DNA of 64,000 bases. Origin: Agmasoma carcini (nom. nud.) (taxonomy: Eukaryota; Microsporidia; Thelohaniidae). The translations under genes and the position numbers were made by a program. This document shows, piece after piece, positions 31,601-42,414 of this stretch. The first letter of the stretch is position 1. Every line of letters begins with the position of its first letter. The notes under the pieces were generated by a model. That model was given only the letters and a program-made list of their open reading frames with translations, was not told the DNA's origin and did not search any database. The DNA is taken from contig JAOXFI010000014.1 of NCBI GenBank assembly GCA_029232285.1, positions 1-64,000 of the forward strand. The letters are read 5' to 3'.

Positions 31601-32330
31601 AAGGGGTAAACTGGATTACATTTAATAAGAAGTAAAATAAACAAATCTTGAAGTAATAATTTGTTTTAATAGTTATTTATATTTTATAAATTTTGAACGG
31701 TATGTTGTTAGGATACTCCCCTTGATTAAATTATTCAACGTTTTGAATGTGCATACCATTTTACCTATCAATAAAACAACACTTATGACAGAAAGTTCTG
31801 TGTTGATAACCTAGTTTTGATAGTTGCTTGTATACTCAAGCTTAATCTGTAAAATTGTAATATTGGATAAAACCTGATTAATAACAAATATAATGGCATT
31901 AGCTGTGAATAAAGATTAGTTATTTAATGACCTCAGCTATGCATCTGACTTATTAGTTATAAATTCACTCTTATGGGAATTTGCGTTTATAATTTCGTCA
32001 ATTTTATCAACACCACTTGGTTTATTATAAGTGAAATTAGAAGACAAATACGGTCAATTGCTTTAATGTTTTTAATGGTATTAATGAAAATATTTAATAA
32101 ATCAATGGTGTATGGTTCAAAGAATGTGCCTTTTCTAATATTAATATTTTTTAAAATTCATCGCATCATTTATTGATACATCTTCATGACAACCCATCTT
32201 ATACCTTTTAGATTTATTTAGATTGATGATCATGGCGCAATCGAAGCTATAAGTTTTAATTAATTTTGTATCTTTTAAGTTACAAGTAATTATTTTTAAT
32301 CCACCAAAGCTCATTAACAATAAAATATTA
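31600..32330 (-). mobile_element. Probable very old Merlin relic
   Basis: On the minus strand a short run near 31735-31805 reads FCHKCCFIDR, stop, NGMHIQNVE. This resembles the HxxVNHSxNFVDPxxGxHTQxIE end of Merlin transposases. The rest is too decayed to align. The small + strand frame at 31973-32176 is not thought to be a gene. Confidence 0.35.
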
Positions 32331-32579
32331 TACCTAGAGTAATTTTTTGGGTGTGATCAAAAATTTTCGTTTGTAATTTAAGGGTTGGCAGGGAAAAAAG
32401 AAAAAAATGTTATTTCTACCGATGAATATTAGAGATAAGTCTTTTAAATAAACACAATAACATTTTATAAAACTTAAATTAATTAAAAATACCAAAATAC
32501 CAAAATACCAAATAATATGACAAAATACGTAAAAAATTCTCTCTAATTTATGACATGATTTTTAAAATAATATATATAT

Positions 32580-33480
32580 ATATGATTAAGCATTCATCCC
32601 ATTTTGTTAAAGAGGGGGTTGTAGAATTAAAAGATTTGGATTTCAAACTTAGAAAAAATATAACCTATCAGTACAGTACACGAAAAAAACATAATATTTA
32701 TGGTATAATTTAAAGAATGATAGCTAAGGAATACCTGCTTAAATTAATGATCAAAATTGTGGAAATGTTTTTGCTAATTACACCAATGAAATAGTGAGTA
32801 TTGATACAAATATAGATGTTAGTATACGTTCTGTTAGACATTGGTCGAATTGTGAAGGTTAAAGAGAGTGTGGTGCTATATGTAAGCCTCTTCTTTAAAA
32901 ATATTTTATAAAGTGATGAATTATCATTTAAATTTTTATGAATAAAGAGTGATGGTATTGTTTGTAAAGAAAAGGTACGGCTTTTGATTACAAACACTTT
33001 GTGCCAACAATAAAACACGGAGGAAGTAAAATTATGGTGTATTATGTTTTTAATTTAGTTTTGTAGAAGGTAAAATGGATAAATACAAATATGTTGATAT
33101 TTAAATTTAGAATCTTGAATTCTCTTTGGACAAATATATTCTATAAAACAATATAATGATCCTAAACACACATCAAGTCATGTTCAATAACTCTTTAGGT
33201 CAAAAGAGATTGAAAAACTTGAATGATCAGCCCGATCACTAGATTAAATCTAATTAAGCAGCTTTGGGCTTATTGTATATAAAACACAAGGTTTTAAAAT
33301 ACTGATATTATTTGATGAATTTAAGTGTATTTGGTATAACATGCCAAGTAATATTCGCAAAAAAATTGTTTAACCATGAATAAGAGTGCAAAGCTGTGAT
33401 TGTAGCGAAAAGAGCGGTTATTGATTATTGGAATTTATTTTTCTTTTTTTGCTACATTATTTGATGTTTTTTTAATAAAT
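32580..33480 (+). mobile_element. Tc1-like transposase pseudogene
   Basis: The + strand gives FVPTIKHGGSKIMVYYVFNL near 32995-33060 (the VKHGGGSVMVWG block). NDPKHTSSHVQ near 33160 carries the second catalytic D region. ARSLDLNLIKQLWAY near 33225-33270 is the third block. IWYNMPSNIRKKIV near 33330-33370 is the family C-terminus. Stops and frame changes occur throughout. The open frame on the opposite strand at 32710-33018 is a shadow. Confidence 0.75.
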
Positions 33481-33599
33481 TTAAGTTATTATAAAGTATA
33501 AAATAACAATAAATTATGTTATTATAGTTGATTAAAAAGAATTTCGACTTTGACTTGCATTACCGGAGTCATAATATCGGATCAACGGTAAAATTTAAT

Positions 33600-34400
33600 G
33601 ATTTTATTTATTTAATTAATTTTTAATAAATCAATAATTTGTGCAAAATTATCGTGTATAATACTGTCTTAGAACATTATTTCTGCCAAAAACACATCTA
33701 CTTTAGTAGATAACAACCCTTTGCGCTCTTTATTTCGTGCCTTAAGCTTTCCCAATATGACTCAATATTTTAGTATGAGCGAATGTGATAAGATTAACAA
33801 AATTGATAATATGAATAATAATATCATACGAAAAATCTCATCTTTGATTTATTCTTAAGTATGAATGCCACTCATCAGAATGAATGATATCGCCTTCATT
33901 ATATACTCTTTAAATTATAGGGAATAAAGACAGCGCACTTTTGTCTCTAACATACCCCAAATACACTTAAAAGGTCTAAAAGATGTATCTGTTACACCAA
34001 AGATTTAAACATCGTTATATTACATCTTTTCTTTTATGCTTGAGTTGACTCTCGTCAATTTGACACAATACATTTCTGCCCTCTAATTGTATTTGTATCA
34101 AAAATTCAAAATCAAGCTTTTTTATATATTTTTGATAGTTTCATGAGATAAATCCGTTATATTTTTAGCTTTTGAGATTTTAATATCATTTTTCAAAAAA
34201 ACTATCTGTACAAATTGAAAAATATTTTTATACCCACAATATATACTATTCGATCATCTAAATGCTTTACCATCAACATTGCAAGTAATGTGACAAATTG
34301 AGCCGCAAAAAACGTTATATAGCAGACCTAGACTTGTAAAATAGAGATCAAATTATCAGTATCATACATATATGACTTAATCTCATTATTAAAAATTAAA
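33600..34400 (-). mobile_element. Merlin (IS1595-like) remnant, copy B
   Basis: This is a sister copy of 4560-5265, sharing long matching blocks along about 750 bases. The minus strand reads DIIHSDEWHSYLRINQR near 33850 (TDEW block) and a GRNVLCQIDESQLKHKRK block near 34035-34080 (first catalytic D). Premature stops and indels differ from copy A, so both were inactivated independently or long ago. Confidence 0.7.
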
Positions 34401-34639
34401 ATACCATGATTAAAAATTTACCGATGATCTATAATATCTTTTCCTGTTTTTCTTAAAATCCCTTAATTTTCAGTATTTTGAACAATCCGAAAAATATAAT
34501 TTTATAGAGTGAAAAATGTTTAATATAACACGAGTTGTAGTTACAAAATATAATATATGTTTTATATTATATTTTTAGAATTTAATATAAAATTTTAACT
34601 TATTGATGTTTGAAAATGTGGTTTTATTGATAAATAAGT

Positions 34640-35440
34640 CATGTAACAACCCTTTTCTCTTAATACCTTTAACTACCTTTTATTCATAAAAGTTTATTAC
34701 GTATTTCTGGTTTTATATTATACCATATGGTCTTTATTTGATCAATCGAATTTTCCATGCAATTTATATTAAATTATGTCCCATAATTTCTCGATAGGGT
34801 TAAAATCAGGTGATTAAGATGGCCATGGAATTACTTCAGTACCAGTGATTTAAAAATATTATTTTGGATGTATGCTTAGGACCATTATCCTGTTTAAATA
34901 TAAAATCAAGTATGCCATGATTATGTACCACTTTGTTTTAATTAATTATTAATATGTTTATATACTATATACCATCTAAATTACCATTAATATAATTGAA
35001 CATTTATAGGTCATACAACCCACTTATTTTTTAAATTTGATATTTTTGATTTCATTAAATTTAGCTTGAGAACCTTCTTCAACCCACACCTTGGACATAC
35101 CAACATCATTAAAATAACAAAATGAACTCTCATCACCAAAAAACAACCCATCGCCAATAATTATTTCTTTTTATAATCCAATTTTTAATAATTTCATATC
35201 TTGATGTGATATATTGATTTTCTAATTCTGATTTAGAAATCATTGTTTTGGCTTTGAATTGTAAAATTTTTACTGTTTTTGGATTTACATTGCTATCATC
35301 TCTATATTTTCCTGCTATCTTATAATGGAAATCAGTTGATTATTTTTTAAAAATATTTATTTCCAAATCTTTAATTTTTTAACTATTCTACGAACCTTAG
35401 AATACTTTAATTGCAACTTTTGTGATATTTTAATAAAAAA
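34640..35440 (-). mobile_element. Tc1-like transposase pseudogene
   Basis: The minus strand reads a KISQKLQLKYSKVRRIVKKL helix-turn-helix near 35380-35430. IIIGDGLFFGDESSFCYFND near 35110-35165 carries the first catalytic D, and VWVEEGSQAKF follows. PWPS, stop, SPDFNPIEKLWD near 34775-34825 has one CAA-to-TAA type stop inside the block. This is a distinct lineage from the copies at 1-1131 and 32580-33480. Confidence 0.8.
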
Positions 35441-36380
35441 GACCACGATCTTAGATTTTTAACTGTAGTAAGATGGTTACTCATTATAAATTTAAATATA
35501 ATTTTGATCACTAAAAAATACTTATAAAATTGTTAAAAATACAAATAAATGACAAAATATTTAATTTTTATAATTGACTGTATATAGAAAATCATCTAAC
35601 ATGTTACAAATTTTATCACACCATGTAATACAATCAAATCCTTTCAATCTCTGATTGTCATTTTGATGCATTCATTGCAAAATATCCGTTTATTCTCTAT
35701 AAGCTGTAGTTGTATAAAAACTACTCTTTAAAGCATTATTGAGTTGTTTTTTTAAAAATCCTCAATCATATCAAAAGAACATAATAAGTCCAATTCGGTT
35801 CAATAATAAAAAATATATTATTTTCTCTGACCAAAGTATAAGAAAGTTTCTTTTCTTGAGCTTCTCCTATCATTCTTTTAAATTCTAGATATTTGGTACT
35901 GATCCAAATATTTAAATAAGTGCCAATATAAATCATAAGAAAAATACACCCTTCTATTTTTCATCAATTCATTATTAAACAGATAGTTACTATCTCTATA
36001 ACGTAGTTCATTGCACCTTAAATCAAATCTTTCAAGGTTATATGTACCGGTTCAACCTAACTTTATTAAGAGTTTAAACAGTTTTTTAAATATTCAATAA
36101 AATTTTCTTCTCTCCCAGAATTTCAGTTAATTTAATGTATAACAATTAGACCCCGTATGCTGATACATTGTCAAATTTTGTAAAACCATATATAACGAAT
36201 TTAAAATATCAGTAAGATTCAATAGAGAAGAAATGGGAGACATAAATGTTGTAAGTAGTTTCAAAGTGTTTATTTATCCTATTTGTCTGCTCGCTGACCA
36301 TTGTCTGTAAGGGTTAAAACTTCTTAAATAGTTTCAAACTTGTCTAAGATATTTTAATTAATTAAAATATATCAGTCATA
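35441..36380 (-). other. Gene-free region with a decayed coding relic
   Basis: On the minus strand near 35890-36040 one frame stays open for about 50 codons (RFDLRCNELRYRDSNYLFNN and onward). It looks like former coding sequence but matches no family I can name. The rest is AT-rich spacer. Confidence 0.3.
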
Positions 36381-36770
36381 ATATTTAAGATATAATATCA
36401 AATCTTCATCAAACACAGACTACAACAATAAATAACAGCAAAAGCAGAATGTCATACCCTCTTTAGTCATCTTAGAATTGGCAGCAAATCTTTAAAGAAA
36501 ACCTACCATAAAACCTTGTCAGAAATGGGTTTAGTACTCTACGCACATCTGGGGCTTATACTTTGAGATACCAAAATGACTTTCCTTACCAATGAGTAGA
36601 GTTGTCTATATATCGACCGAAAACTAGTTTCCTAAAATGAACAAGATCATCAATATTTCCTCATCCTTAATTTGCTCCTGGCTGACACTATCCTGTCATA
36701 TTCAATTAGCCGTTGTCTCCACTCTGCACTAAATGAAGGTCTAGACTCTTGTATAGCACTTACATGTTCT
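36380..36770 (+). repeat. Dispersed repeat family R copy
   Basis: Shared blocks with 14930-15420 include GGGTTTAGTACTCTACGCACAT-like sequence near 36526, ATATATCGACCGAAAACTAGTTTCC near 36610, ATGAACAAGATCAT, TTCAATTAGCCGTTGTCTCC near 36700 and GAAGGTCTAGACTC near 36736. It is well diverged, with no surviving frame. Confidence 0.6.
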
Positions 36771-36976
36771 CAAATACATACTACAGTTCCATATTTAACA
36801 AAAAAGACTACAAACAACAATAAACAATATTAAAACCATAATAAACAATCTAAAACACTTAATAAACAAATTTAGGATGTCTTAACATCCAAATATATGT
36901 TGTACATTGACATTGGACTAAACCAACAACGCTTGACAACGGTTAAAAATTTTTATTTTTTTATAAACAAAAAAAA

Positions 36977-37282
36977 ATGACAAGAGGAATTGAACAATTA
37001 ATCGCTTGTGAGAATGAAGGAAGAGCAAAGATTGAAGAATTAGTAGTTGAACAGGCAAATATGATTGAACAGGCAGAATACGATGCTGATTTAGTTATAG
37101 AATGTTATAAAAACGAAAAAAATGTTGAATTAGAAAATATAAAGCAAAATATAAATGATGATTTTGTTAGACTTGAGGAATATTGCCAGGCTGATTTAAA
37201 AATAAAAGTGGAGAGTTTGAAGGTACACGATGAAGAGCAAATTATTGAGGAAATACTAAGAAAAGTCACATCTGGACTATAA
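36977..37282 (+). CDS. VMA10: V-type ATPase subunit G
   Basis: The protein has 101 residues and is all helical. It begins with the family N-terminus TRGIEQLIACENEGRAKIEE, where other subunits G have S-x-GIQxLLxAExxA. It continues as an amphipathic coiled coil with the EYDADLVIECYKNEK region. Subunit G pairs with subunit E as the peripheral stalk that joins the V1 and V0 sectors of the proton pump. The length is normal (yeast 114). The ATG follows AAAAATTTTTATTTTTTTATAAACAAAAAAAA. Confidence 0.85.
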   Translation: MTRGIEQLIACENEGRAKIEELVVEQANMIEQAEYDADLVIECYKNEKNVELENIKQNINDDFVRLEEYCQADLKIKVESLKVHDEEQIIEEILRKVTSGL

Positions 37283-37416
37283 ATAAAAGAAATTCGAAGA
37301 GTTATTTATGTTATTAATATCATAATTAAAAATAATACTTTTTAGCTGATTTTTTTTCATATAAGCGAGTACAAAAGTCCCTCCTTAAAAACAAAATTAT
37401 ATTTCAAAAAATTTTC

Positions 37417-38973
37417 ATGGATGCAAGTAAAAACACAGAAGGAAGTATAAATAAGTCGCAATCTATTGTCATCTGTACAACGGGAATTACAGATAAGGAG
37501 GTAGCAGTGGCTAATATACCAGAGAACATCGAATTCACAAGAGAATTGAGCAACGAATGTGATATGTTAGTCTGTTATAAGGCTATGCTAACCGAAAAAC
37601 ACTTAACAGCTATCAGTGCTAACATTCCACTCATATCTACCACTTTTTTACATGGTCTAGATGGTATTCAGAGTGCTTTTGAAATAAGAAAAATGGAGGG
37701 CGTAAGATTTTCAACTAGTGGCATTACTGATGACTTAGTTATTAATTATTTTACTTTAATGGGTGCTTATTATGAAAAAAACTGCTCTCTTTTCACAGAC
37801 TTTCTTATATCTGATGATATAACTACAGAAAAGTCTAAATTCTGTAAAAAGTATGATATTCCAATCATTGAAACTAAAAATATATATGATAGTAATTTTA
37901 TGAAGTTTAGGAAGAAAATTAAGTATGATTCTAAGTCTAAAGATCTTGATTTTACAGAAAAATTATTTTATGTTGATCCTGAGCTTCCTAAAGCTTTGTA
38001 TAATAGTATTAAAAGAATTTTAGTTCAATTTGGAGGAATACGTGTTCCTAAGATAGAGAGGGAGTGCTATATACTAACTGATGACTTTCATAAATTCACA
38101 GATGTATCAAACACCACTATATACTATCAATATGTATTTGATTGTTATGAATCTAATACTTTGCTTCATATTGATTTTTACAGAATTTTTGTAATTTCTA
38201 AGCTTGAGGTATTATCAGATGTAATGGCAGTGATTGATAAGTCTGTATATGGTGATCTTTATGATGAAATACACAATAAATTACTAGCTTTAGGTGCTAA
38301 AGTAGGTAACGAGACAGATTTAACTACAACACATTTTATAACGACCAATAATCCCAAAACAAAGAAAAATTCATATATAAGTGCTTCAAAGTTTTGGGTT
38401 GATGATTGTTTATCAATGTTGAAGAAGACGGATAACTTTTTTGATAAGAGAGATGGGATGGTACCTGAATTTCAGTTCTCTAATATAAGTGAAGACTATA
38501 AAACTAAAATTAAAAAGAGACTTGATGATCTTAATGTTAAATATTATGATACTGAGAATTTTAAGAATGCGATTCTTGTTATGGAGAGATTTACGTTATC
38601 ACAGAAGTTCTTTTTTGCTCTTGTTAGTGGTAAATTAATTATAAAGCCAGATTTTATCAATATATTTGAAAATCAAACAAATTTTGATTTTATTGAATTT
38701 GAGTGGAAGGGTGATAGTGATAAGCTAAGGTCCATTAAGAAATGGAGAGAGTATATATTAAAGACTGGTAGAAAGCCTTTTAGTGGATGGAGGGTGAAAT
38801 TATATTTATCAGATAGAAAGAGACTAGATTTTGAGAAGTTAATTGAATGTGGAGGAGGAATAATTACTGATGCAGGTGCCTCCCATGTATTTGTTGATAA
38901 AGAATATAAATCAAAGGTTATTGAAAAGAAGTATTATAGCACTGATTATCTATTCTCATATCTATTCAAATAA
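37417..38973 (+). CDS. Multi-BRCT DNA-damage scaffold protein (Rtt107/PTIP/MDC1-like)
   Basis: The protein has 518 residues. BRCT-like units are visible at about 17-85 (weak), 92-165 (MEGVRFSTSGITDDLVINYF, with GAYYEKN) and 255-345 (ALGAKVGNET, THFITTN, KFWVDDCL). A C-terminal pair covers about 365-518 (RFTLSQKFFFALVSGKLIIK; GWRVKLYL, GGGIITDAGASHVFV). Tandem C-terminal BRCTs with the RTxKFLxAL-like helix are typical of phosphopeptide-binding scaffolds such as Rtt107, PTIP and MDC1. TopBP1/Dpb11 is an alternative. No catalytic domain is seen. It follows VMA10 at 134 bases in the same direction. Confidence 0.75.
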   Translation: MDASKNTEGSINKSQSIVICTTGITDKEVAVANIPENIEFTRELSNECDMLVCYKAMLTEKHLTAISANIPLISTTFLHGLDGIQSAFEIRKMEGVRFSTSGITDDLVINYFTLMGAYYEKNCSLFTDFLISDDITTEKSKFCKKYDIPIIETKNIYDSNFMKFRKKIKYDSKSKDLDFTEKLFYVDPELPKALYNSIKRILVQFGGIRVPKIERECYILTDDFHKFTDVSNTTIYYQYVFDCYESNTLLHIDFYRIFVISKLEVLSDVMAVIDKSVYGDLYDEIHNKLLALGAKVGNETDLTTTHFITTNNPKTKKNSYISASKFWVDDCLSMLKKTDNFFDKRDGMVPEFQFSNISEDYKTKIKKRLDDLNVKYYDTENFKNAILVMERFTLSQKFFFALVSGKLIIKPDFINIFENQTNFDFIEFEWKGDSDKLRSIKKWREYILKTGRKPFSGWRVKLYLSDRKRLDFEKLIECGGGIITDAGASHVFVDKEYKSKVIEKKYYSTDYLFSYLFK

Positions 38974-38989
38974 AAAATATAAAATTGTA

Positions 38990-39110
38990 ATAAATATATG
39001 ATATTAGATAGTGTAGTTAGTCAGTCAGATTATTCAGTTAGATTAGTTAGTCAGTTAGATTAGTTAGTTAGTTAGATTAGTTAGTCAAGTATATTAGTCA
39101 GATTTATTAT
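38990..39110. repeat. TTAGTCAG/TTAGTTAG tandem tetranucleotide array
   Basis: Tandem TTAG and TCAG words lie in the spacer after the BRCT gene. The same words in the opposite orientation (CTAA/CTGA) fill 45040-45405. Confidence 0.8.
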
Positions 39111-39193
39111 TATTTGAAATTTATAGATTTAATAAGTAAAATAAGCTAAATATATTAAAATAAAAAAATACATTAAAATTTATTTATAAAAGC

Positions 39194-39475
39194 TCAAACA
39201 TTCTTAAAATAGTCATCAAAACCACCCTCAATAGGTTTTTCATTGTATGTTTTCTTAGATAATTCTTTATATTTCAGTTTTATAAGATTTCTATGAATAT
39301 CCAAAATATTTTCTGTAATTTCTATCATTCTTCTTTTAGAGTAAACAAGGCTGTGTATCTCTTTGAATTTAGAGTCATTTGTCCTTCTTAGCAACGTACA
39401 TAGCTCAATGAAAGACTCTATGATGTTCTCTAATGAATCATTTATCTTTTTCTTTATGTCAACACTTCTCTCCAT
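39194..39475 (-). CDS. Small helical protein, MED22-like
   Basis: The protein has 93 residues, all helical. The VDIKKKINDSLENIIESFIE helix followed by RRMIEITENILDIHRNLIKL has the two-helix plan and spacing of Mediator subunit MED22 (Srb6), in which a lysine-rich DDIKxxxxxxxxNF helix precedes an AxxLVxAxExLLxLxxxLK helix. This is an inference from pattern. MED11 or an unrelated coiled-coil protein remains possible. The ATG follows TATAAAATTTTC, the standard start context, so the gene itself is likely real. Confidence 0.4.
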   Translation of the reverse strand: MERSVDIKKKINDSLENIIESFIELCTLLRRTNDSKFKEIHSLVYSKRRMIEITENILDIHRNLIKLKYKELSKKTYNEKPIEGGFDDYFKNV

Positions 39476-39519
39476 GAAAATTTTATATTAAGGATACAAA
39501 ATTTAAAAAATAGGAAAAA

Positions 39520-39710
39520 ATATGAAATTGATAGATATTAGTTATATTGTATATGTTAGTTAGTTATATAGTATATGTTAGTTAGTTAATATGTTAGTTA
39601 GTTATATAGTATATGTTAGTTAATATATAATATTATAGTCAGTTAATATTATAATTAGTTAATATATAATATTATAGTCAGTTAATATGTTAGTCAGTTT
39701 ATGTTTGTTA
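39520..39710. repeat. Tandem GTTAGTTA/ATATAGTATAT array upstream of unknown gene
   Basis: The word TATATAGTATATGTTAGTTAGTTA is repeated with variations about six times. The end of the array runs into the upstream extension of the next reading frame, which is one reason to prefer the later start at 39768. Confidence 0.75.
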
Positions 39711-39767
39711 ATCCTTATTTACCTTTTAAATATCAATATTTTTCATTTTTTAAAATTTTTAACCATC

Positions 39768-40415
39768 ATGAACAAAAATTTTTCATTTAAGTCTCTTTTA
39801 CCTTTATATGAGAAAATAAAAGACAAAAAAGTGTTTCATATTCAAATATTTTCACTGGAAAGTGTTGAAATGCTTGAAAATTATCTTAAATATAAGAAAA
39901 TTGAATATAGAAAGAGTTTTAGTTCAAATATCAAAGAAGGTAAGTTAAATTTGGTTTTAATGGATAAAGATAACACTAAGAGTAAGTTTGATATGCCTAG
40001 AACATCAACAATCCTCTACTCTAACACCTTTGATAGAAGATTTGAGCCACTTAGTTTTAAACTTACACAATCTGAAAAATTAAAATTTGATAAAAGATCA
40101 AAAATATTTAAAAATCTGTCAATATCAAGTCTAAGTAGAAAGTTTGACTTTTGTGAGTATACAGCTAATTTAAAATACAGTCAAAGTGTTATAATATTTG
40201 CTATGATTCGTTATAAGAGCATAGAAGATATTTGTAGTGAAGTAGCTAACATAGATGAAAGTCTTAATAATAGATTTTTTATTAAAATGGATCTAAATTA
40301 TTTATTAAAGATAAAAATAATAGCCAAGAGTGGTAATTCATATAGATTTAATGTATGTACAGAAACTATAAAGGTTATTTGTAAAAATATAGGTTTTGAT
40401 AAAGTTTTGAGTTAG
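39768..40415 (+). CDS. Uncharacterised protein with possible C-terminal winged helix
   Basis: The protein has 215 residues from the ATG at 39768. The open frame extends to 39687, but that part derives from the AT repeat array. The ATG at 39768 follows AAAATTTTTAACCATC. I do not recognise the family. The N-terminal two thirds are lysine-rich with mixed alpha/beta character. The last 65 residues (YTANLKYSQSVIIFAMIRYK, then a turn and a helix, LNYLLKIKIIAKSGNSYRFN) have the helix-helix-beta look of a winged helix such as that ending cullins or polymerase III subunits. No signal peptide or membrane segment is seen. No function is proposed. Confidence 0.6.
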   Translation: MNKNFSFKSLLPLYEKIKDKKVFHIQIFSLESVEMLENYLKYKKIEYRKSFSSNIKEGKLNLVLMDKDNTKSKFDMPRTSTILYSNTFDRRFEPLSFKLTQSEKLKFDKRSKIFKNLSISSLSRKFDFCEYTANLKYSQSVIIFAMIRYKSIEDICSEVANIDESLNNRFFIKMDLNYLLKIKIIAKSGNSYRFNVCTETIKVICKNIGFDKVLS

Positions 40416-41405
40416 AAATAAAGATATTGAAAATTGTTAAATTCATAGTTAGTTAGTTAAAAACTTAATAATATAAAATTTCAGTACTGTTTGGATTTGA
40501 GATCTCATAAAAGTATCCGTAGACTATGAGGTGTACACCGGTAGGATTATTTGAAAAAAACCAGTTAATATACATTTGAATTATTATTGTTAACCTTATG
40601 TTATTAATTGAGTTTATCTAATCTAATTATAATAAATTATCACCTTTGAATCAATTTAATTTCGAAACAGTGTATACACCGATAAATGATGCTCTGCTCC
40701 TATTTATTTTATTTTAGTGCCTTCTTAGGTGGAATTGAGAAAGACACTAAACACTTTATATATTATTTAGAAAAGGAGTACAAGTTATAATCCTTCTTAT
40801 GATTTTGTGAAACCGTTTCTGGTGTTTTTCTTTTATAAAATGAATTTATAGCCAATATTTTATTTAATAGTAATAGATATTAAGCCATATTTATTTCAAT
40901 AAAATACCTTGTTTTTTATATCTTGTAAGAATACAATGAAAACATTTTTTTAACCTTATCGGTGAATAAAATCTAAAGAAACTGAAAAATGTGTGATGTT
41001 ACACCTCTTATTTATAAGCAACCTTAATATGAAGTCATTCAAGAATTCTATATCACTTAGGTATGTGACTAGTTAGAAATTTGGCTGTGTAATACACACG
41101 CCATTATCAGAGAAAATAATCGATCATCTTTAACATCTCTCTGAATTATAGGAATTAATGTTTATTCTTTAAGATAAAAATACATACTGCCGTGACTCGC
41201 TCTTATGGGTTGTCTCATAAGGCGTTGGATGTAAATGAATTCGATATCAACTGATTTATTATCTTTATATCGCAGAGTTGCGTTTATTTCTGCTTCTTGA
41301 GTTTCTAGTTCTCCATTGAACGATGATTTAAAATTTACAAATAAATTTATATTTTTTTTAAGTAACTGCGTAATATCTCATTTTTGCCAGCTAGGAACAC
41401 TAGCG
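40416..41405. other. Gene-free region with a short coding-like relic and left target site
   Basis: No intact gene is present. On the minus strand from about 41385 to 41165 one frame is open for about 70 codons (FVNFKSSFNGELETQEAEIN, then VDIEFIYIQRLMRQPIRASH). It lacks an ATG in context and starts almost at the edge of the Merlin element. It may be a gene or transposon fragment broken by that insertion. The 8-base target copy CACTAGCG is at 41398-41405. Confidence 0.4.
41398..41405. repeat. Merlin target-site duplication, left copy
   Basis: CACTAGCG sits directly outside the left inverted repeat and is repeated exactly at 42407-42414. Confidence 0.85.
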
Positions 41406-42406
41406 GGCTCATGTCTGATTCAAGGGACTTTTGAAAATTCTTAGACCCCCCCTGGAGAAAAAAATTTATTATATTAAAAGAGTAAATGGTACGAAATTCT
41501 TTATCATAAGAATCACAGCTCATTAATACCAATAAAAATTCAATTAGTTGGTAAAATTCATCATTTTTAATACATTTTGATCGAGACAAAATATAATAAA
41601 TAGTTTGCGTGTGTACACTTGTATCATGAGGGTTGAGAAAATTATATAAATGATTGATGGTCTTATGTTCAGATCTATCATTTTTTTCATAAGCACCCTA
41701 TTCATCTGTTATTATAATGCTATCTTCTTTTATATTATTTATAATAATTCTTTCTATTGTCCACCAGTTCAAAATCAATTTTTAACTCTACCCTGTTGTA
41801 AAAAACTTTCGTCTATTTCTATTATTTTTATTTGTAAAAAGAAGTGCATCAAACCATCTCTAAACACCCCTTGCCATATTTGCATTGTCTTTCTGTTGAC
41901 ATTTAGTTGTGATTGTATGTCTGTCCGAGGTATATCAAGGTTAATTCTATAAATAATTTTCAATAATATTTTAAGGTTAATTTTACTTGAAAAAATAGCT
42001 TTTGTTTTTATACTTATCTTATTATGACATTTCCTGCACCCCAAACATACTTTTCAGCATTGCTGCTGTCATTAATTAGGACGTGAACGTTTAGCGCATT
42101 GAATAATTTATGGTATTTTTAATTAATCAAATTCGACCATAAAAATAACATACTTTTCAGCATTACCTAATCTTTACTATAAAAGATCTTCATGCATTTA
42201 AATAATTAATCAGAGGATAACACCGATGATAGATTTATAATGTTATGATTGTGTCTTGTTCTTACCATGGTTTTAAATAGATAAAATAATTTTTGTATTA
42301 AAATATATTAGAAACCAACTATATTATAAATAAAACTTTAAAATAAAAATTTAGTTATAAAATATTAACTAATTTTTTACAAAAGTCCCTTGAAACGAAC
42401 ATGACC
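41406..42406 (-). mobile_element. Merlin element with terminal inverted repeats and target-site duplication
   Basis: This is a 1001-base element. Its left end reads GGCTCATGTCTGATTCAAGG inward. Its right end, read inward on the other strand, is GGTCATGTTCGTTTCAAGGG. Both continue with a matching GACTTTTG. It is flanked by an exact 8-base direct repeat CACTAGCG at 41398-41405 and 42407-42414, the target size expected for Merlin. Inside, on the minus strand, are MGCRKCHNKISIKTKAIFSS (zinc ribbon), IEIDES near 41815, TDE, stop, GAYEKN near 41700 and NPHDTSVHTQTIYYIL near 41600. Stops and frameshifts inactivate the transposase. Confidence 0.88.
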
Positions 42407-42414
42407 CACTAGCG
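42407..42414. repeat. Merlin target-site duplication, right copy
   Basis: CACTAGCG sits directly outside the right inverted repeat and matches 41398-41405 exactly. Confidence 0.85.

Noticed and set aside
31973..32176. 67-codon + strand frame
   Set aside because: No domain and no start context. It lies in decayed transposon sequence.
32710..33018. 102-codon open frame on the minus strand
   Set aside because: It lies opposite a clear Tc1 transposase relic on the + strand and has no start context or recognised domain.
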